Shown here piece after piece: positions 32,988-42,359 of a stretch of 64,000 bases of DNA. Both the position numbers and the translations under genes were made by a program. The stretch comes from Variovorax brevis (GTDB lineage Bacteria; Pseudomonadota; Gammaproteobacteria; Burkholderiales; Burkholderiaceae_C). How positions within the stretch are numbered: the first letter of the stretch is position 1; each line of letters opens with the position of its first letter. The notes under the pieces are model-generated. The model did no database searches. It had not been told where the DNA came from and saw only the letters and a list, made by a program, of their open reading frames with translations. The stretch covers positions 372,001 to 436,000 of the forward strand of contig NZ_JASZYG010000005.1 of the NCBI RefSeq assembly GCF_030317105.1, written 5' to 3'.

Positions 32988-35900
32988 GTGAACTCGCCCC
33001 CCTTGCCTGTCGTCCCAGCCGCTTCCGACCCCGACGAAGCACCGCAGCGCATCGTCAAGATCCGGCGCGACTACAACAGCTGGGTGGCCAGCGAGACACT
33101 GGAAGACTACGCCCTGCGCTACACGCCGCAGCGCTTTCGCAAGTGGTCGGAATGGCGCGTGGCGAACACGGCCTTCGGCGCGGCGTCCTTCCTCATCCTC
33201 GAGGCGGTCGGGGCCACCCTTTTGGTGCAGTACGGCTTCGTGAACGCCTTCTGGGCCATCGTGTGCACCGGGCTGATCATCTTTCTGGCAGGGCTGCCGA
33301 TCAGCATCTACGCGGCGCGCTACGGCGTCGACATGGACCTGCTCAGCCGCGGCGCGGGCTTCGGCTACATCGGCTCGACCATCACCTCGCTGATCTACGC
33401 GTCTTTCACCTTCATCTTCTTCGCGCTTGAGGCGGCGGTGATGGCCTATGCGCTGGACCTCGCGCTGGGCATTCCGCCGGCATGGGGCTACCTGGTTTGC
33501 GCGCTGGTCGTAATCCCGCTGGTGACGCACGGCGTGTCGGCCATCAGCCGGCTTCAGCTGTGGACGCAGCCGATCTGGCTCGTGATGCTGGTCGTTCCCT
33601 TCGTCTATGTGCTGGCGCGCGATCCTGGTGCGTTTTCCGGCATTACGCACTATTTCGGGCTGAGAAGCACCTCGCCTGAATTCCAGCTTCCCCTCTTTGG
33701 TGCGGCGCTCACGGTCGGCATCGCGCTCATCACGCAGATGGGCGAGCAGGCTGACTACTTGCGATTCATGCCGGCGCGAACCGACGCCAACCGTGGCCGC
33801 TGGTGGATGGGCGTACTGGCGGGCGGGCCGGGTTGGGTCGTGTTGGGCGTGCTCAAGATGCTGGGCGGGGCGCTGCTCGCCTACCTCGCCATCTCGCACA
33901 TGGTGCCGCCGGACCGGGCGGTGGACCCGAACCAGATGTACCTCGCGGCCTACGAGTACGTCTTTCCGAACTACGGCTGGGCGGTGTGGGCGACGGCGCT
34001 CTTCGTCGTCATCTCGCAGCTCAAGATCAACGTCACCAACGCCTATGCCGGCTCGCTGGCCTGGAGCAACTTCTTCTCGCGCGTCACGCACAGCCATCCG
34101 GGGCGCGTGGTGTGGGTGGTGTTCAACACGCTCATCGCCTTCATGCTGATGGAGATGAACGTGTTCGATGCGCTCGGCGACGTGCTGGGCCTGTACGCCA
34201 ACATCGCCATCGCATGGATGATGGCCGTGGTGGCGGACCTGGTCATCAACAAGCCGCTGGGTTTGTCACCGCCGGGCATCGAGTTCAAGCGCGCGCATCT
34301 GTGGGACATCAACCCGGTGGGCGTGGGCGCGATGGCGCTGGCGTCGGTGCTGTCGATCACGGCCTATCTCGGCGTGTTCGGGCCGCTGGCGCAGGCCTTC
34401 TCGGCGCTGATCGCGTTGGGCACTGCCTTCGTTGCAGCGCCTCTCATCGCATGGGCGACGCGCGGCAAGTACTACCTCGCGCGAACGGGCGAGGGCGCTG
34501 GTGGCTATCAGCGGCTGGCGGTCAAGCGCTGCGTGATCTGCGAGCGCGAATACGAAGGCCCCGACATGGCGCACTGCCCCGCCTACCAGGGCCCCATCTG
34601 CTCGCTCTGCTGCACGCTCGACGCGCGTTGCGGCGACCTGTGCAAGCCGCACGCCAGCCTGTCGGCGCAGTGGTCTGCCGTCCTGCGTTGGTTCCTTCCG
34701 AAGCGCAGCTGGCGCTACCTGGACACGGGCCTGGGCCACTTCATGCTGCTCATGCTGATCATCGTGCCCCTGCTGGCCATGGTGTTCGGCGTGCTCTACC
34801 GGCAGGAGCTCCTGGCGCTGGCGGACACCGGCTTGCCCGAAGGCCCGTCCGCGGCCCTGCGCTCCGGGTTCATGAAGGCCTACATGGCGCTTCTCGTCAT
34901 TGCCGGCATCGTCGCGTGGTGGCTGGTGCTGGCGCATCAGAGTCGGCGGGTGGCGCAGGAAGAGTCGAACCGCCAGACGCATTTGCTGATGCGCGAAATC
35001 GAACTGCACCGCGAGACCGATCGCGCGCTGCAAGAGGCCAAGCAAAACGCGGAAGCCGCCAACCAAGCCAAGAGCCGCTACATCAGCGCCATCAGCCATG
35101 AGCTGCGCACGCCCCTCAACAGCATCCTGGGCTATGCGCAATTGATGGGCGAGGACGCGTCGGTGCCGCCGCATCGCCGGCAGGCCGTGGCGGTCATCAA
35201 GCGCGGCGGGGAGCATCTGCTTTCGCTCATCGAAGGCACGCTCGACATCGCGCACATCGAGGCCGGCAAGCTCACCCTGCACGCCCGGCCGATGCGCTTT
35301 GCCCAAGCGATGCAGGAACTGGCCGACATGTTCGAGTTGCAGGCGGAAGAGAAGGGGCTCGCCTTTGTCTTCGAGCCCTCCGGCACCTTGCCCGAGGTCG
35401 TGCGTGCCGATGAAAAGCGGGTGCGCCAGATCCTCATCAACCTGCTGGGCAACGCGATCAAGTTCACGGCGCGTGGCCAGGTCACGCTCCGCCTGCGCTA
35501 TGCACGCGAGTTCGCCACGCTGGAAATCGAAGACACCGGGCCCGGCATGTCGGCCGAGGAAATCGAGCGCGTGTTCGAACCCTTCACACGCGGCGCGACG
35601 GCGGGCATGTCGTCTTCCGGCGCTGGGCTGGGGCTCACCATCGCCAAGATGCTCACCGACCTGATGGGCGGCGAGATGTCGGTGCAAAGCAAGCCGGGCG
35701 AAGGCTCGGTGTTCCAGGTTCGCCTGTTCCTGCCACGCGTGCACGAAGCCGCCGCTGCCGTGGCGCGCAAGCCGGCGCAGCAGCGTGTGCGTCGCGGCTA
35801 TGAAGGCGCGCGCCGTCGCCTGCTCGTGGTCGACAACGAAGAGGCCGACCGGGAGTTGCTGGTGCAACTGCTGTCGCCGCTCGGTTTCGAATTGCGCACC

Positions 35901-36431
35901 GCTGCCAGCGGCCACGATGCACTCGACCTGATCGCGGCCGGCTACCGCCCCGACGCAATGTTCGTCGACCTCGCCATGCCTGGTATCGACGGGTGGGAAA
36001 CCATTCGTCGCGCACAGCGCCTGGGCTTGCCCGACGCGGCCGTGGCCATCGTCTCGGCCAACGCCTTCGACAAGCGGCTGGACAACGACGTGGGCATCAC
36101 GCCGGAAGATTTCCTGGTCAAGCCGGTGCGCCACAGCGAACTGCTCGACTGGCTGGAACGGCGGCTGTCGCTCACCTGGAGCGACAGCGTCCGTGCGCCT
36201 GTCGCCGCCGCACCGCGTGGGCCACTCGTGCAACCCGCAGCCGAGCACATCCGCTTGCTGGAAGAAGCGGTGAGCCTGGGCTACTTGCGCGGCATCATGA
36301 ACCAGCTCGACGCGATCGATCGCGCCCAGCCCGAGTGCGCCGCCTGGACCGAAGTGCAGCGCGTGCTGGCGCGGCGCTTTGAGCTCGACGCGCTGAGCCG
36401 ATCGCTGGCAGAAGCCATGAGTGCGCCATGA
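32988..36431 (+). CDS. Fusion of NCS1 nucleobase transporter, cysteine-rich module, histidine kinase and receiver
   Basis: A 1147-residue protein. Residues about 15-505 form an NCS1 purine/pyrimidine-type symporter (SRGAGFGYIGSTITSLIYAS; VTNAYAGSLAWSNFFSRVTH) with about 12 membrane spans. Residues 515-555 hold eight cysteines and two histidines (CVIC and CSLCC). Two more membrane spans follow (about 580-660). The kinase has H704 in AISHELRTPLNSILGY, an ATPase domain with SGAGLGLTIAKML, and a receiver with D994 in FVDLAMPGIDGWE. GTG 32988 is the likely start; no strong ribosome site is seen. It overlaps the response regulator by four bases. The ligand is probably a nucleobase, allantoin-like compound or urea, and it may act as sensor, carrier or both. 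Confidence 0.85.
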   Translation: MNSPPLPVVPAASDPDEAPQRIVKIRRDYNSWVASETLEDYALRYTPQRFRKWSEWRVANTAFGAASFLILEAVGATLLVQYGFVNAFWAIVCTGLIIFLAGLPISIYAARYGVDMDLLSRGAGFGYIGSTITSLIYASFTFIFFALEAAVMAYALDLALGIPPAWGYLVCALVVIPLVTHGVSAISRLQLWTQPIWLVMLVVPFVYVLARDPGAFSGITHYFGLRSTSPEFQLPLFGAALTVGIALITQMGEQADYLRFMPARTDANRGRWWMGVLAGGPGWVVLGVLKMLGGALLAYLAISHMVPPDRAVDPNQMYLAAYEYVFPNYGWAVWATALFVVISQLKINVTNAYAGSLAWSNFFSRVTHSHPGRVVWVVFNTLIAFMLMEMNVFDALGDVLGLYANIAIAWMMAVVADLVINKPLGLSPPGIEFKRAHLWDINPVGVGAMALASVLSITAYLGVFGPLAQAFSALIALGTAFVAAPLIAWATRGKYYLARTGEGAGGYQRLAVKRCVICEREYEGPDMAHCPAYQGPICSLCCTLDARCGDLCKPHASLSAQWSAVLRWFLPKRSWRYLDTGLGHFMLLMLIIVPLLAMVFGVLYRQELLALADTGLPEGPSAALRSGFMKAYMALLVIAGIVAWWLVLAHQSRRVAQEESNRQTHLLMREIELHRETDRALQEAKQNAEAANQAKSRYISAISHELRTPLNSILGYAQLMGEDASVPPHRRQAVAVIKRGGEHLLSLIEGTLDIAHIEAGKLTLHARPMRFAQAMQELADMFELQAEEKGLAFVFEPSGTLPEVVRADEKRVRQILINLLGNAIKFTARGQVTLRLRYAREFATLEIEDTGPGMSAEEIERVFEPFTRGATAGMSSSGAGLGLTIAKMLTDLMGGEMSVQSKPGEGSVFQVRLFLPRVHEAAAAVARKPAQQRVRRGYEGARRRLLVVDNEEADRELLVQLLSPLGFELRTAASGHDALDLIAAGYRPDAMFVDLAMPGIDGWETIRRAQRLGLPDAAVAIVSANAFDKRLDNDVGITPEDFLVKPVRHSELLDWLERRLSLTWSDSVRAPVAAAPRGPLVQPAAEHIRLLEEAVSLGYLRGIMNQLDAIDRAQPECAAWTEVQRVLARRFELDALSRSLAEAMSAP

Positions 36432-37435
36432 ACGCAGAAACGAATTCGCTCGCCAACAGCCTGCGCGATCCGGGCGGCAACAGCGACCTCGTGCTTGTCG
36501 TCGACGACGTGCCGGACAACCTCGCGGTGCTGCACGACGCACTGGACGAATCCGGCTACACCGTGCTGGTGGCCACCAACGGCGAACACGCGCTGGCGCG
36601 CGCCGTGCAGGCGCAGCCCGACATCGTCTTGCTCGACGCGATGATGCCGGGCCTCGATGGCTTTGAAGTCGCGCGCCGCCTCAAGGCCGATGCGACCACG
36701 GCGCACATCCCGATCATTTTCATGACGGGGCTGACCGAGACGGAACACCTCGTCGCCGCGCTCGAAGCAGGCGCGGTGGACTACGTCACCAAGCCCATCA
36801 AGCCCAAGGAAGTGCTGGCGCGAATGAACGTGCATTTGCAGGGCGCGCGCAGGGCGCGGCAGGCGGCCCGGCAGGCCGGCCAGGCCCGCAACGCACTGGA
36901 TGCCTTCGGCTATGCCAGTATCACCGTGCGCATGCCTGAAGGGCGGCTGATCTGGCAGACCTCGCTGGCGCGCGACCTGCTGCAGCGCTACTGCGGCACC
37001 AGCGCACCCGAGACGCCTGCCGCCGTGCTGCAGTGGCTGCATCAGCACCTGCCCGCAACGGTCGATGGCACCGAGCCGCCGCCCCTGTCCATCGAGCACG
37101 GTGCGGCGCGGCTCAGCCTGCGCCTGCACCAGCAAACCGGCCACGACGACGACGGCGCCGAGTGGATGATCATCATGCGCGAGGTGTCCGACCGCGCCGT
37201 CATCGAGGCCATGAGCCTGAGCATGAAGCTCACGGCGCGCGAGGCCGAGGTGCTCTACTGGGTGGTCAAGGGCAAGACCAACCGCGACATCGGCGAGATC
37301 CTGGGCAGCAGCCCGGCCACGGCCAAGAAGCACTTGGAGCGCGTCTACGTCAAGCTCGGCGTCGAAACGCGCACGGCCGCCGCGGGCGTGGCCATGAAAC
37401 GCATTCGCGAATTGCAGCCGCAGTTCGAGTTTTGA
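36428..37435 (+). CDS. Response regulator, receiver plus LuxR-type DNA-binding domain
   Basis: A 335-residue protein. An N-terminal receiver (about 20-135) has phosphoacceptor D70 in VLLDAMMPGLDGFEVAR and the conserved Lys in DYVTKPIKPKEVLARMNVH. The middle part (about 150-255) is PAS-like or unassigned. A C-terminal LuxR helix-turn-helix (about 270-325) shows LTAREAEVLYWVVKGKTNRD and SPATAKKHLERVYVKLGVE. It is translationally coupled to the transporter-kinase (ATGA) and is its likely output. Targets probably include ureA and its own operon through the inverted repeat at 32925-32977. Confidence 0.88.
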   Translation: MNAETNSLANSLRDPGGNSDLVLVVDDVPDNLAVLHDALDESGYTVLVATNGEHALARAVQAQPDIVLLDAMMPGLDGFEVARRLKADATTAHIPIIFMTGLTETEHLVAALEAGAVDYVTKPIKPKEVLARMNVHLQGARRARQAARQAGQARNALDAFGYASITVRMPEGRLIWQTSLARDLLQRYCGTSAPETPAAVLQWLHQHLPATVDGTEPPPLSIEHGAARLSLRLHQQTGHDDDGAEWMIIMREVSDRAVIEAMSLSMKLTAREAEVLYWVVKGKTNRDIGEILGSSPATAKKHLERVYVKLGVETRTAAAGVAMKRIRELQPQFEF

Positions 37436-37516
37436 GTTGCTGCGTGGCGTTCGCGTTCTGCCACGGGCGCATCCGCCTGCGCTGCCCACGCCAAAAAAGA
37501 GCGACAGCGCTGTTTG

Positions 37517-37532
37517 GCGCGATTCATCGCGC
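37517..37532. promoter_or_regulatory. GC-rich perfect palindrome downstream of the response-regulator gene
   Basis: GCGCGAT-TC-ATCGCGC is an exact 7-bp inverted repeat with a 2-base centre. It lies 82 bases past the response-regulator stop and 60 bases before the next gene. With such a small centre it suits a protein-binding site better than an RNA hairpin. No T-run follows. Confidence 0.4.
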
Positions 37533-37591
37533 TGACAAGTCTCAACCCTAGAATCGGCCAAAAAAGGGGCAAAAACCCCCCGAAAGGCACG

Positions 37592-38260
37592 ATGACTCGA
37601 TGGTGGGCTTTCCTCGGCGCAGCATGGCTGGCCAGCCACGCGCAAGCAGGTGGCCACTTCGACGTTGACGACGCAGGCACGCTGGACCCCGGGCAGTGCC
37701 AGTACGAAATCTGGGCCGGGCATTCCACCCGAAGGGTCGTCAACTTCTTTCATCTCGGCCCGGCCTGCCGCGTGGGCCCGGTGGAGCTGGGCATCAACTA
37801 CGACGCTCTCCGCGGAACTGACGACCGCCTTGACCTGCTCGGTCCGCAGGTCAAGTGGACCTTCTTCGGGCAGTCGCCCGATGCGGTGCTGGCGGCAGCG
37901 CTGTCAGTCGGTGTCTTTCATGACCTGAGGCAAGGCGGCCGCTGGGGCGCGCAGTGGGTCGTGCCGGTGACCTGGCACGTCAGCGAGCCGTTCTTTGTCC
38001 ACGCCAATCTGGGGCAGGACTGGAGTCCCGGCGACGGCGCACGGACCCCGCGCGCCGGCATTGCCATCGAATGGACGCTGAACCCGCAGTTCTCGCTCAT
38101 CGGCGAATACAACCGCGCATTCGAACTCACGACCACGCGCGCGGGCCTGCGCTACAGCATCACGCCGCTGATCAGCGTTGACGTGAGCCTTGCGCGCATC
38201 GGTCCCAACGGAGTCCGGGCCTTCGTGGTCGGCCTGAACCACGAGTTCAAGCGGCCTTGA
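37592..38260 (+). CDS. Predicted outer-membrane beta-barrel-like exported protein
   Basis: A 222-residue precursor with signal peptide MTRWWAFLGAAWLASHAQAG. The mature part alternates amphipathic strands: VGPVELGINYDALRGTDDRL; FSLIGEYNRAFELTTTRAGL; LRYSITPLISVDVSLARIG, ending GLNHEFKRP. This pattern is common to small outer-membrane barrels or MetA-pathway-like proteins. The specific function is unknown. Met 37592, preceded by GAAAGG, was chosen because it begins the signal peptide. An 11-residue region after it (HFDVDDAGTLDPGQCQYEIW) contains a single cysteine that may pair with PACRVG. Confidence 0.6.
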   Translation: MTRWWAFLGAAWLASHAQAGGHFDVDDAGTLDPGQCQYEIWAGHSTRRVVNFFHLGPACRVGPVELGINYDALRGTDDRLDLLGPQVKWTFFGQSPDAVLAAALSVGVFHDLRQGGRWGAQWVVPVTWHVSEPFFVHANLGQDWSPGDGARTPRAGIAIEWTLNPQFSLIGEYNRAFELTTTRAGLRYSITPLISVDVSLARIGPNGVRAFVVGLNHEFKRP

Positions 38261-38266
38261 TGTGCC

Positions 38267-39130
38267 TCAGGCCAGGAAGTCCAGCAGCGCGGGAATGACC
38301 TGGTCGGGCGCTTCTTCCATCAGCCAATGGCCCGATCCCTTGACGATGACGCCCTTGACATCCTTCGCCACCAGCTTGCCCTGCTCGATCAGGAAGCTGC
38401 CGCCCGCTTTCTCGCCGGAGAGCACCAGCATCGGCATGGTCAAAGGGGTGGTCGCCAGTTTCGCGAAGTCGGCGGCGTCACGCTCGAAAGCCTTGAAGTA
38501 CTCGAAGCCGGCCCGCATGCCGCCGGGTTGCGCGTAGGCGTTGGCGTAGAACTGGCGGTCGGCTTCGGACAATGACCGTGTCCGATCGGCCGCAAAATCG
38601 TTCCAGAAGTGTTCGAAGTAAATGCGCTCGCGGCCCGCCACCAGGGCCAGCGGCGTCTCGCCGTGGAAGTGAAAGTGCCACAGGTCGCGCAGCAGCCAGA
38701 CGTCTTGCCAGGTGCCGATGCCTGGCAGGAAGGCGTCCATCAGCACCACGCGCTCTGTCTCGCCGGGAAACTGCGCCGCGTAGGCGTAGGCCACCATCAG
38801 GCCGATGTCGTGGCCCACGATGCTGGCGCGTTGCACTCCCAGCGTCTTCACCAGATCGTGGATGTCCACGGCCATGTTTTTCTTGTCGTAGCCGCCTTCG
38901 GGCTTGGACGAATCGCCGGCGCCGCGCAGGTCGGGCACGATCACCGTGTGGTTCTTGGCCAGCAGGGGCATCAAGGGATTCCACATGTGGCTGGTCTCGG
39001 CGTAGCCGTGCAGCAGCACGACCGCAGGCCCTTCGCCGCCGACGCGATAGTGGATGCGTGTGCCGTTGACTTCGGCTTCGTGGCTGCTGAAACCCGGAAC
39101 AGCCGAAGCAAGCGTGTTGTTGTCGTTCAT
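38267..39130 (-). CDS. Alpha/beta-hydrolase, epoxide hydrolase or dehalogenase type
   Basis: A 287-residue alpha/beta-hydrolase. VVLLHGYAETSHMWNPLMPL gives the oxyanion-hole HGYAE. VPDLRGAGDSSKPEGGYDK and the nucleophile elbow GHDIGLMVAYAYA are clear. The nucleophile is Asp, not Ser, which means epoxide hydrolase or haloacid/fluoroacetate dehalogenase chemistry. The catalytic His is in VKGSGHWLMEEAPDQ. Met 39130 (MNDNNTLAS) gives the normal length; upstream sequence in the same frame is not family-like. The natural substrate is unknown. Confidence 0.82.
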   Translation of the reverse strand: MNDNNTLASAVPGFSSHEAEVNGTRIHYRVGGEGPAVVLLHGYAETSHMWNPLMPLLAKNHTVIVPDLRGAGDSSKPEGGYDKKNMAVDIHDLVKTLGVQRASIVGHDIGLMVAYAYAAQFPGETERVVLMDAFLPGIGTWQDVWLLRDLWHFHFHGETPLALVAGRERIYFEHFWNDFAADRTRSLSEADRQFYANAYAQPGGMRAGFEYFKAFERDAADFAKLATTPLTMPMLVLSGEKAGGSFLIEQGKLVAKDVKGVIVKGSGHWLMEEAPDQVIPALLDFLA

Positions 39131-39186
39131 TGGCGCCTTTGGGGGTGGAGTGGAAGGAAAAATCGATCCGTCCCACACCCGTGCGC

Positions 39187-39582
39187 TCAGCGAGCGAGAT
39201 GCAGGGACACCTCGATGATCGCGAGCAGGCCAAGCGCCACAGTGGCAGCGGACAACCACAGCATTCTGATTCGATTGCGCTCCACGCGTTGAATCAATTG
39301 CGTGTTCTGCGCCGCGAGCGTGGTGATGAGTTCAGAAGACGCCACCATCTGCTTTTGCAGGTCGGCCACCGCCGCCTCGGTGGCGGCCAGGCGCGCCTGC
39401 AGGTCGGCGAGCTTTGCTTCAGGCGACAGGAGCGGGCTGGCGGGGGTATCGGGAAGCACATCGGGCGGCGTCTTCTTCGACGCGGTGTTCCACAACTTCT
39501 TGGCCGCCTCCGCGACCTTGGGCGCGTTGCTGATCACGTCCGACCAGGGGACCAACTGCAACACTGAAATCCAACCTGCCAT
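39187..39582 (-). CDS. Small coiled-coil membrane-anchored protein of unknown function
   Basis: A 131-residue protein. The N-terminus (MAGWISVLQLVPWSDVISNA) resembles small phage-shock-like or conserved betaproteobacterial hypothetical proteins. Residues about 55-105 form a coiled coil (KLADLQARLAATEAAVADLQ; ELITTLAAQNTQLIQRVERN). A single C-terminal membrane span is seen (MLWLSAATVALGLLAIIEVS). No catalytic motif. It is read toward the hydrolase gene and lies next to the recJ end; cotranscription with recJ is possible. Confidence 0.65.
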   Translation of the reverse strand: MAGWISVLQLVPWSDVISNAPKVAEAAKKLWNTASKKTPPDVLPDTPASPLLSPEAKLADLQARLAATEAAVADLQKQMVASSELITTLAAQNTQLIQRVERNRIRMLWLSAATVALGLLAIIEVSLHLAR

Positions 39583-39605
39583 GTTCAATCCTTTCGCGCC
39601 GGCAT

Positions 39606-41315
39606 TCAGCCTTCCGCGCCTTCGACCATGAAGCGTACACGCCGGACGCCCTGCCATTCGTCCGCATCGAGGCGAAAGGCCAGCACCACACGCTGCGGCA
39701 GCGGCTCCGTGTGGCCGAACCAGATGGCGTCCACCGGCTTGCCCTGGTGCTTCAACTTGAGCGCCAGATGCTTTTCACCCACGAGCCGTTGCGACACCAC
39801 TTCGACTTCTTCGCTGAAGGTCGGTGGCGCAAAGCCCTGGCCCCACACCTCGCGATGCAGCGTGTCGACCAGGTCGACGCGCAGGTACTCCGGCGCGAGC
39901 GGGCCGTCGGTGTCCAGGCGCCGCGTGAGCGTGGCGGCATCGAGCCATTCGCGGGCGACTTGCGCCAGTGCGTCTTCAAAGGTCTTGAGTTGCTCGCGCG
40001 CTACCGTGCAGCCCGCCGCCATCGCGTGGCCGCCAAAACGCAGCAGCACCTCCGGATGGCGCTTGGCCACCAGGTCCAGCGCGTCACGCAGATGAAAGCC
40101 GGGAATGGACCGGCCCGAGCCCTTGAGTTCATGTTCCTTGCCCGGCGCGCCGCTGGCCGCGAACACGAAGGTCGGGCGATGAAAGCGATCCTTGATGCGC
40201 GAGGCCACGATGCCGACCACGCCTTCGTGAAAGTGCGCATCGAACACGGTGACGGCCGGTGGCGGGGACAGTTCGCCCACGAACAGGTTCTCGGCCAGCA
40301 ACAGGGCCTGGTCGCGCATGCCGCCTTCGATCTCGCGCCGGTCGCGGTTGATGCCGTCGAGCGTGCGTGCCAGTTCTTCGGCACGGCCCGCGTCGTCGGT
40401 GAGCAGGCATTCGATGCCCAGCGTCATGTCGGACAAACGCCCCGCCGCGTTGATGCGTGGGCCGAGTGCGAAGCCGAAGTCGAAGGTGGTGGCGACGGGC
40501 GACGCGCGTCCTGCGGCCTTGAACAGCGCGGCGAGACCGGCAGGCATCGTGCCCGCGCGGATGCGGCGAAGGCCCTGAGCCACGAGGCGGCGGTTGTTGG
40601 GGTCCAGCCGCACCACGTCGGCGACCGTGCCGAGCGCAACCAGTGGCAGCAAGGCATCCAGCTTCGGCTGGTCCGCAACACTGAACACGCCGCGCGCACG
40701 CAGCTCGGAGCGCAGCGACAGCAACACATAGAACATCACGCCGACACCCGCGATGCTCTTGCTCTCGAAGCTGCAAGCCGGCTGGTTGGGGTTCACGAGC
40801 ACGTCCGCAGCGGGCAACTCGGGGCCGGGCAAATGATGGTCGGTGACCAGCACGGTGAGCCCACGCGCCTTGGCGCTCGCCACGCCTTCGACGCTGGCAA
40901 TGCCGTTGTCCACGGTGATGAGCACGTCGGCACCCGTGTCGGCCACGCGCTCGGCGATGGGGGGCGTGAGGCCGTAGCCGTCGACGACTCGATCGGGCAC
41001 GAGGTAGCTCACGTTGCGCGCGCCGAGCAGCTTCAGGCCGCGCACCGCCACGGCGCAGGCGGTGGCGCCATCGCAGTCGTAGTCGGCCACGATGCACAGG
41101 CGCTTGCCGTCGCGAATCGCGTCGGCCAGCAGCACGCCGGCTTCGCGGGCGCCGCGCAAGGTCTCGGGCGGCAGCAGGCGGGCAAGGCCGTCGTCGAGTT
41201 GGTCCTTGGCGGTGACGCCGCGGGCCGCGTAGAGCCGGGCGAGCAGGGGGTGCACGCCCGCCTGCTCCAGCGCCCAGGCGCTGCGCGGCGGAATGTCTCG
41301 CGTGACGATCTTCAT
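39606..41315 (-). CDS. recJ: Single-stranded-DNA-specific exonuclease RecJ
   Basis: A 569-residue DHH-family nuclease that degrades single-stranded DNA 5' to 3' in recombination and mismatch repair. Metal-binding motifs are intact: CIVADYDCDGATACA, LITVDNGIA, VLVTDHHLPGP, and later DAHFHEGVVGIVASRIKDR with FGGHAMAAGCT of the DHHA1 domain. The length is normal (about 565-580). Met 41315 overlaps the upstream gene stop (ATGA). This is a conserved housekeeping pair in Burkholderiales. Confidence 0.97.
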   Translation of the reverse strand: MKIVTRDIPPRSAWALEQAGVHPLLARLYAARGVTAKDQLDDGLARLLPPETLRGAREAGVLLADAIRDGKRLCIVADYDCDGATACAVAVRGLKLLGARNVSYLVPDRVVDGYGLTPPIAERVADTGADVLITVDNGIASVEGVASAKARGLTVLVTDHHLPGPELPAADVLVNPNQPACSFESKSIAGVGVMFYVLLSLRSELRARGVFSVADQPKLDALLPLVALGTVADVVRLDPNNRRLVAQGLRRIRAGTMPAGLAALFKAAGRASPVATTFDFGFALGPRINAAGRLSDMTLGIECLLTDDAGRAEELARTLDGINRDRREIEGGMRDQALLLAENLFVGELSPPPAVTVFDAHFHEGVVGIVASRIKDRFHRPTFVFAASGAPGKEHELKGSGRSIPGFHLRDALDLVAKRHPEVLLRFGGHAMAAGCTVAREQLKTFEDALAQVAREWLDAATLTRRLDTDGPLAPEYLRVDLVDTLHREVWGQGFAPPTFSEEVEVVSQRLVGEKHLALKLKHQGKPVDAIWFGHTEPLPQRVVLAFRLDADEWQGVRRVRFMVEGAEG

Positions 41316-42277
41316 AGCGAACCCAGCACGGCGGCTGCCGGCTCGCGCTTGAACAGGCGTCGCGCCCACGTGGTGAAGCCGACCTTGCGCGCGGCAAAGG
41401 TGCGCGCGGCGCGATCGCCGCACAGCGTCAAATTGACTTCCTCGCCGCGGTTGTGGTCGGCGAGCAGGGATGCGAGAACGCCGGCGTCGAGGGCTTGCCA
41501 GGCCTGCGTCCATGCCGCGGCGTCATCGTGCAATGCGGACACGCGCAGGCTGGCCTCGACGGATGCGGGCGTGGCGTCAGCGGGTGTCAGCGTGGCGGGC
41601 AGCGCACCGGTGCCGCTGACCCAGAAGGAGTTGATGGGCGGTGCGCCGCGCTGCGTGCGCAGGTCGTTCACGCGCTCGGTGTAGAGCAGCATTTGCATTT
41701 CGTTCTGAAGCCGGCGCAAGGGCCGCGCCGCGTCCGACAGCGGTGACCATTGCGAGATGGGATAGCCGACGGCGCGGTCGATGGAGGCGGTGGCAAGGCC
41801 GTCGAACACCTTGCCCTGCGCCAGCCAGCGGCCCGGCCGCTGGCTCGGGTGCAGCGCAATGCCGTCCTCCGCAAAGAAGGGCTGGGCGGCGGCGAGCAGC
41901 GTGGCGGATTCCCCGGCGTCGATGTCGATGGCGTTCGGGTCGCCGAGCACCACGTCGTCGATGCCGACTTGCCAATGGCACAGCGTGAGCAGGCCCCAGG
42001 ACGCGCCGTCACCGGCGCTCGGCAGGCCCATTTCGCGCGCCTCCCACGCGGCCCACGGAATGCAGCCATCGGACGCCGCCAGGCCCATGGCGGCCGCAAG
42101 GGCGCGTTCATGGGGTGCGGAGAGGGATGAATCTTCCTGCGTATCGTCGCGCACCAGCGTGAGCCGGCCGAGCAGGCTTTCGAGGTTGGGCAGCCGCAAT
42201 CCTCCCAGTGCCGCCTGGCATGCGGGCGTGCTGCGTCCGGCGAAAGGAATCAGGACGTGCCGAGTGGATGTGGTCAT
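41312..42277 (-). CDS. Conserved protein upstream of recJ, putative phosphoglycerate mutase-related
   Basis: A 321-residue protein starting MTTSTRHVLIPFAGRSTPAC. It shows IDIDAGESATLLAAAQPFFA, GIALHPSQRPGRWLAQGKVF and NSFWVSGTGALPATLTPADA. In Burkholderiales the gene directly upstream of recJ is commonly annotated as phosphoglycerate mutase (PGM-related family), and this protein looks like that group. I see no clear metalloenzyme core, so the activity is uncertain. It overlaps recJ by four bases and is divergent from lolC. Confidence 0.5.
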   Translation of the reverse strand: MTTSTRHVLIPFAGRSTPACQAALGGLRLPNLESLLGRLTLVRDDTQEDSSLSAPHERALAAAMGLAASDGCIPWAAWEAREMGLPSAGDGASWGLLTLCHWQVGIDDVVLGDPNAIDIDAGESATLLAAAQPFFAEDGIALHPSQRPGRWLAQGKVFDGLATASIDRAVGYPISQWSPLSDAARPLRRLQNEMQMLLYTERVNDLRTQRGAPPINSFWVSGTGALPATLTPADATPASVEASLRVSALHDDAAAWTQAWQALDAGVLASLLADHNRGEEVNLTLCGDRAARTFAARKVGFTTWARRLFKREPAAAVLGSL

Positions 42278-42359
42278 GGGGCTATTGTCCGGGATGCCAC
42301 AATTCCGAAGATGAACAACCCCCTCGTTCGCCATGGGGCGGCCCTTCGAAACACCTGAT

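Noticed and set aside
37566..37581. GGGGCAAAAACCCC hairpin just before the beta-barrel gene
   Set aside because: Four-to-five-base stem in a purine-rich leader; likely coincidence, although an effect on translation cannot be excluded.
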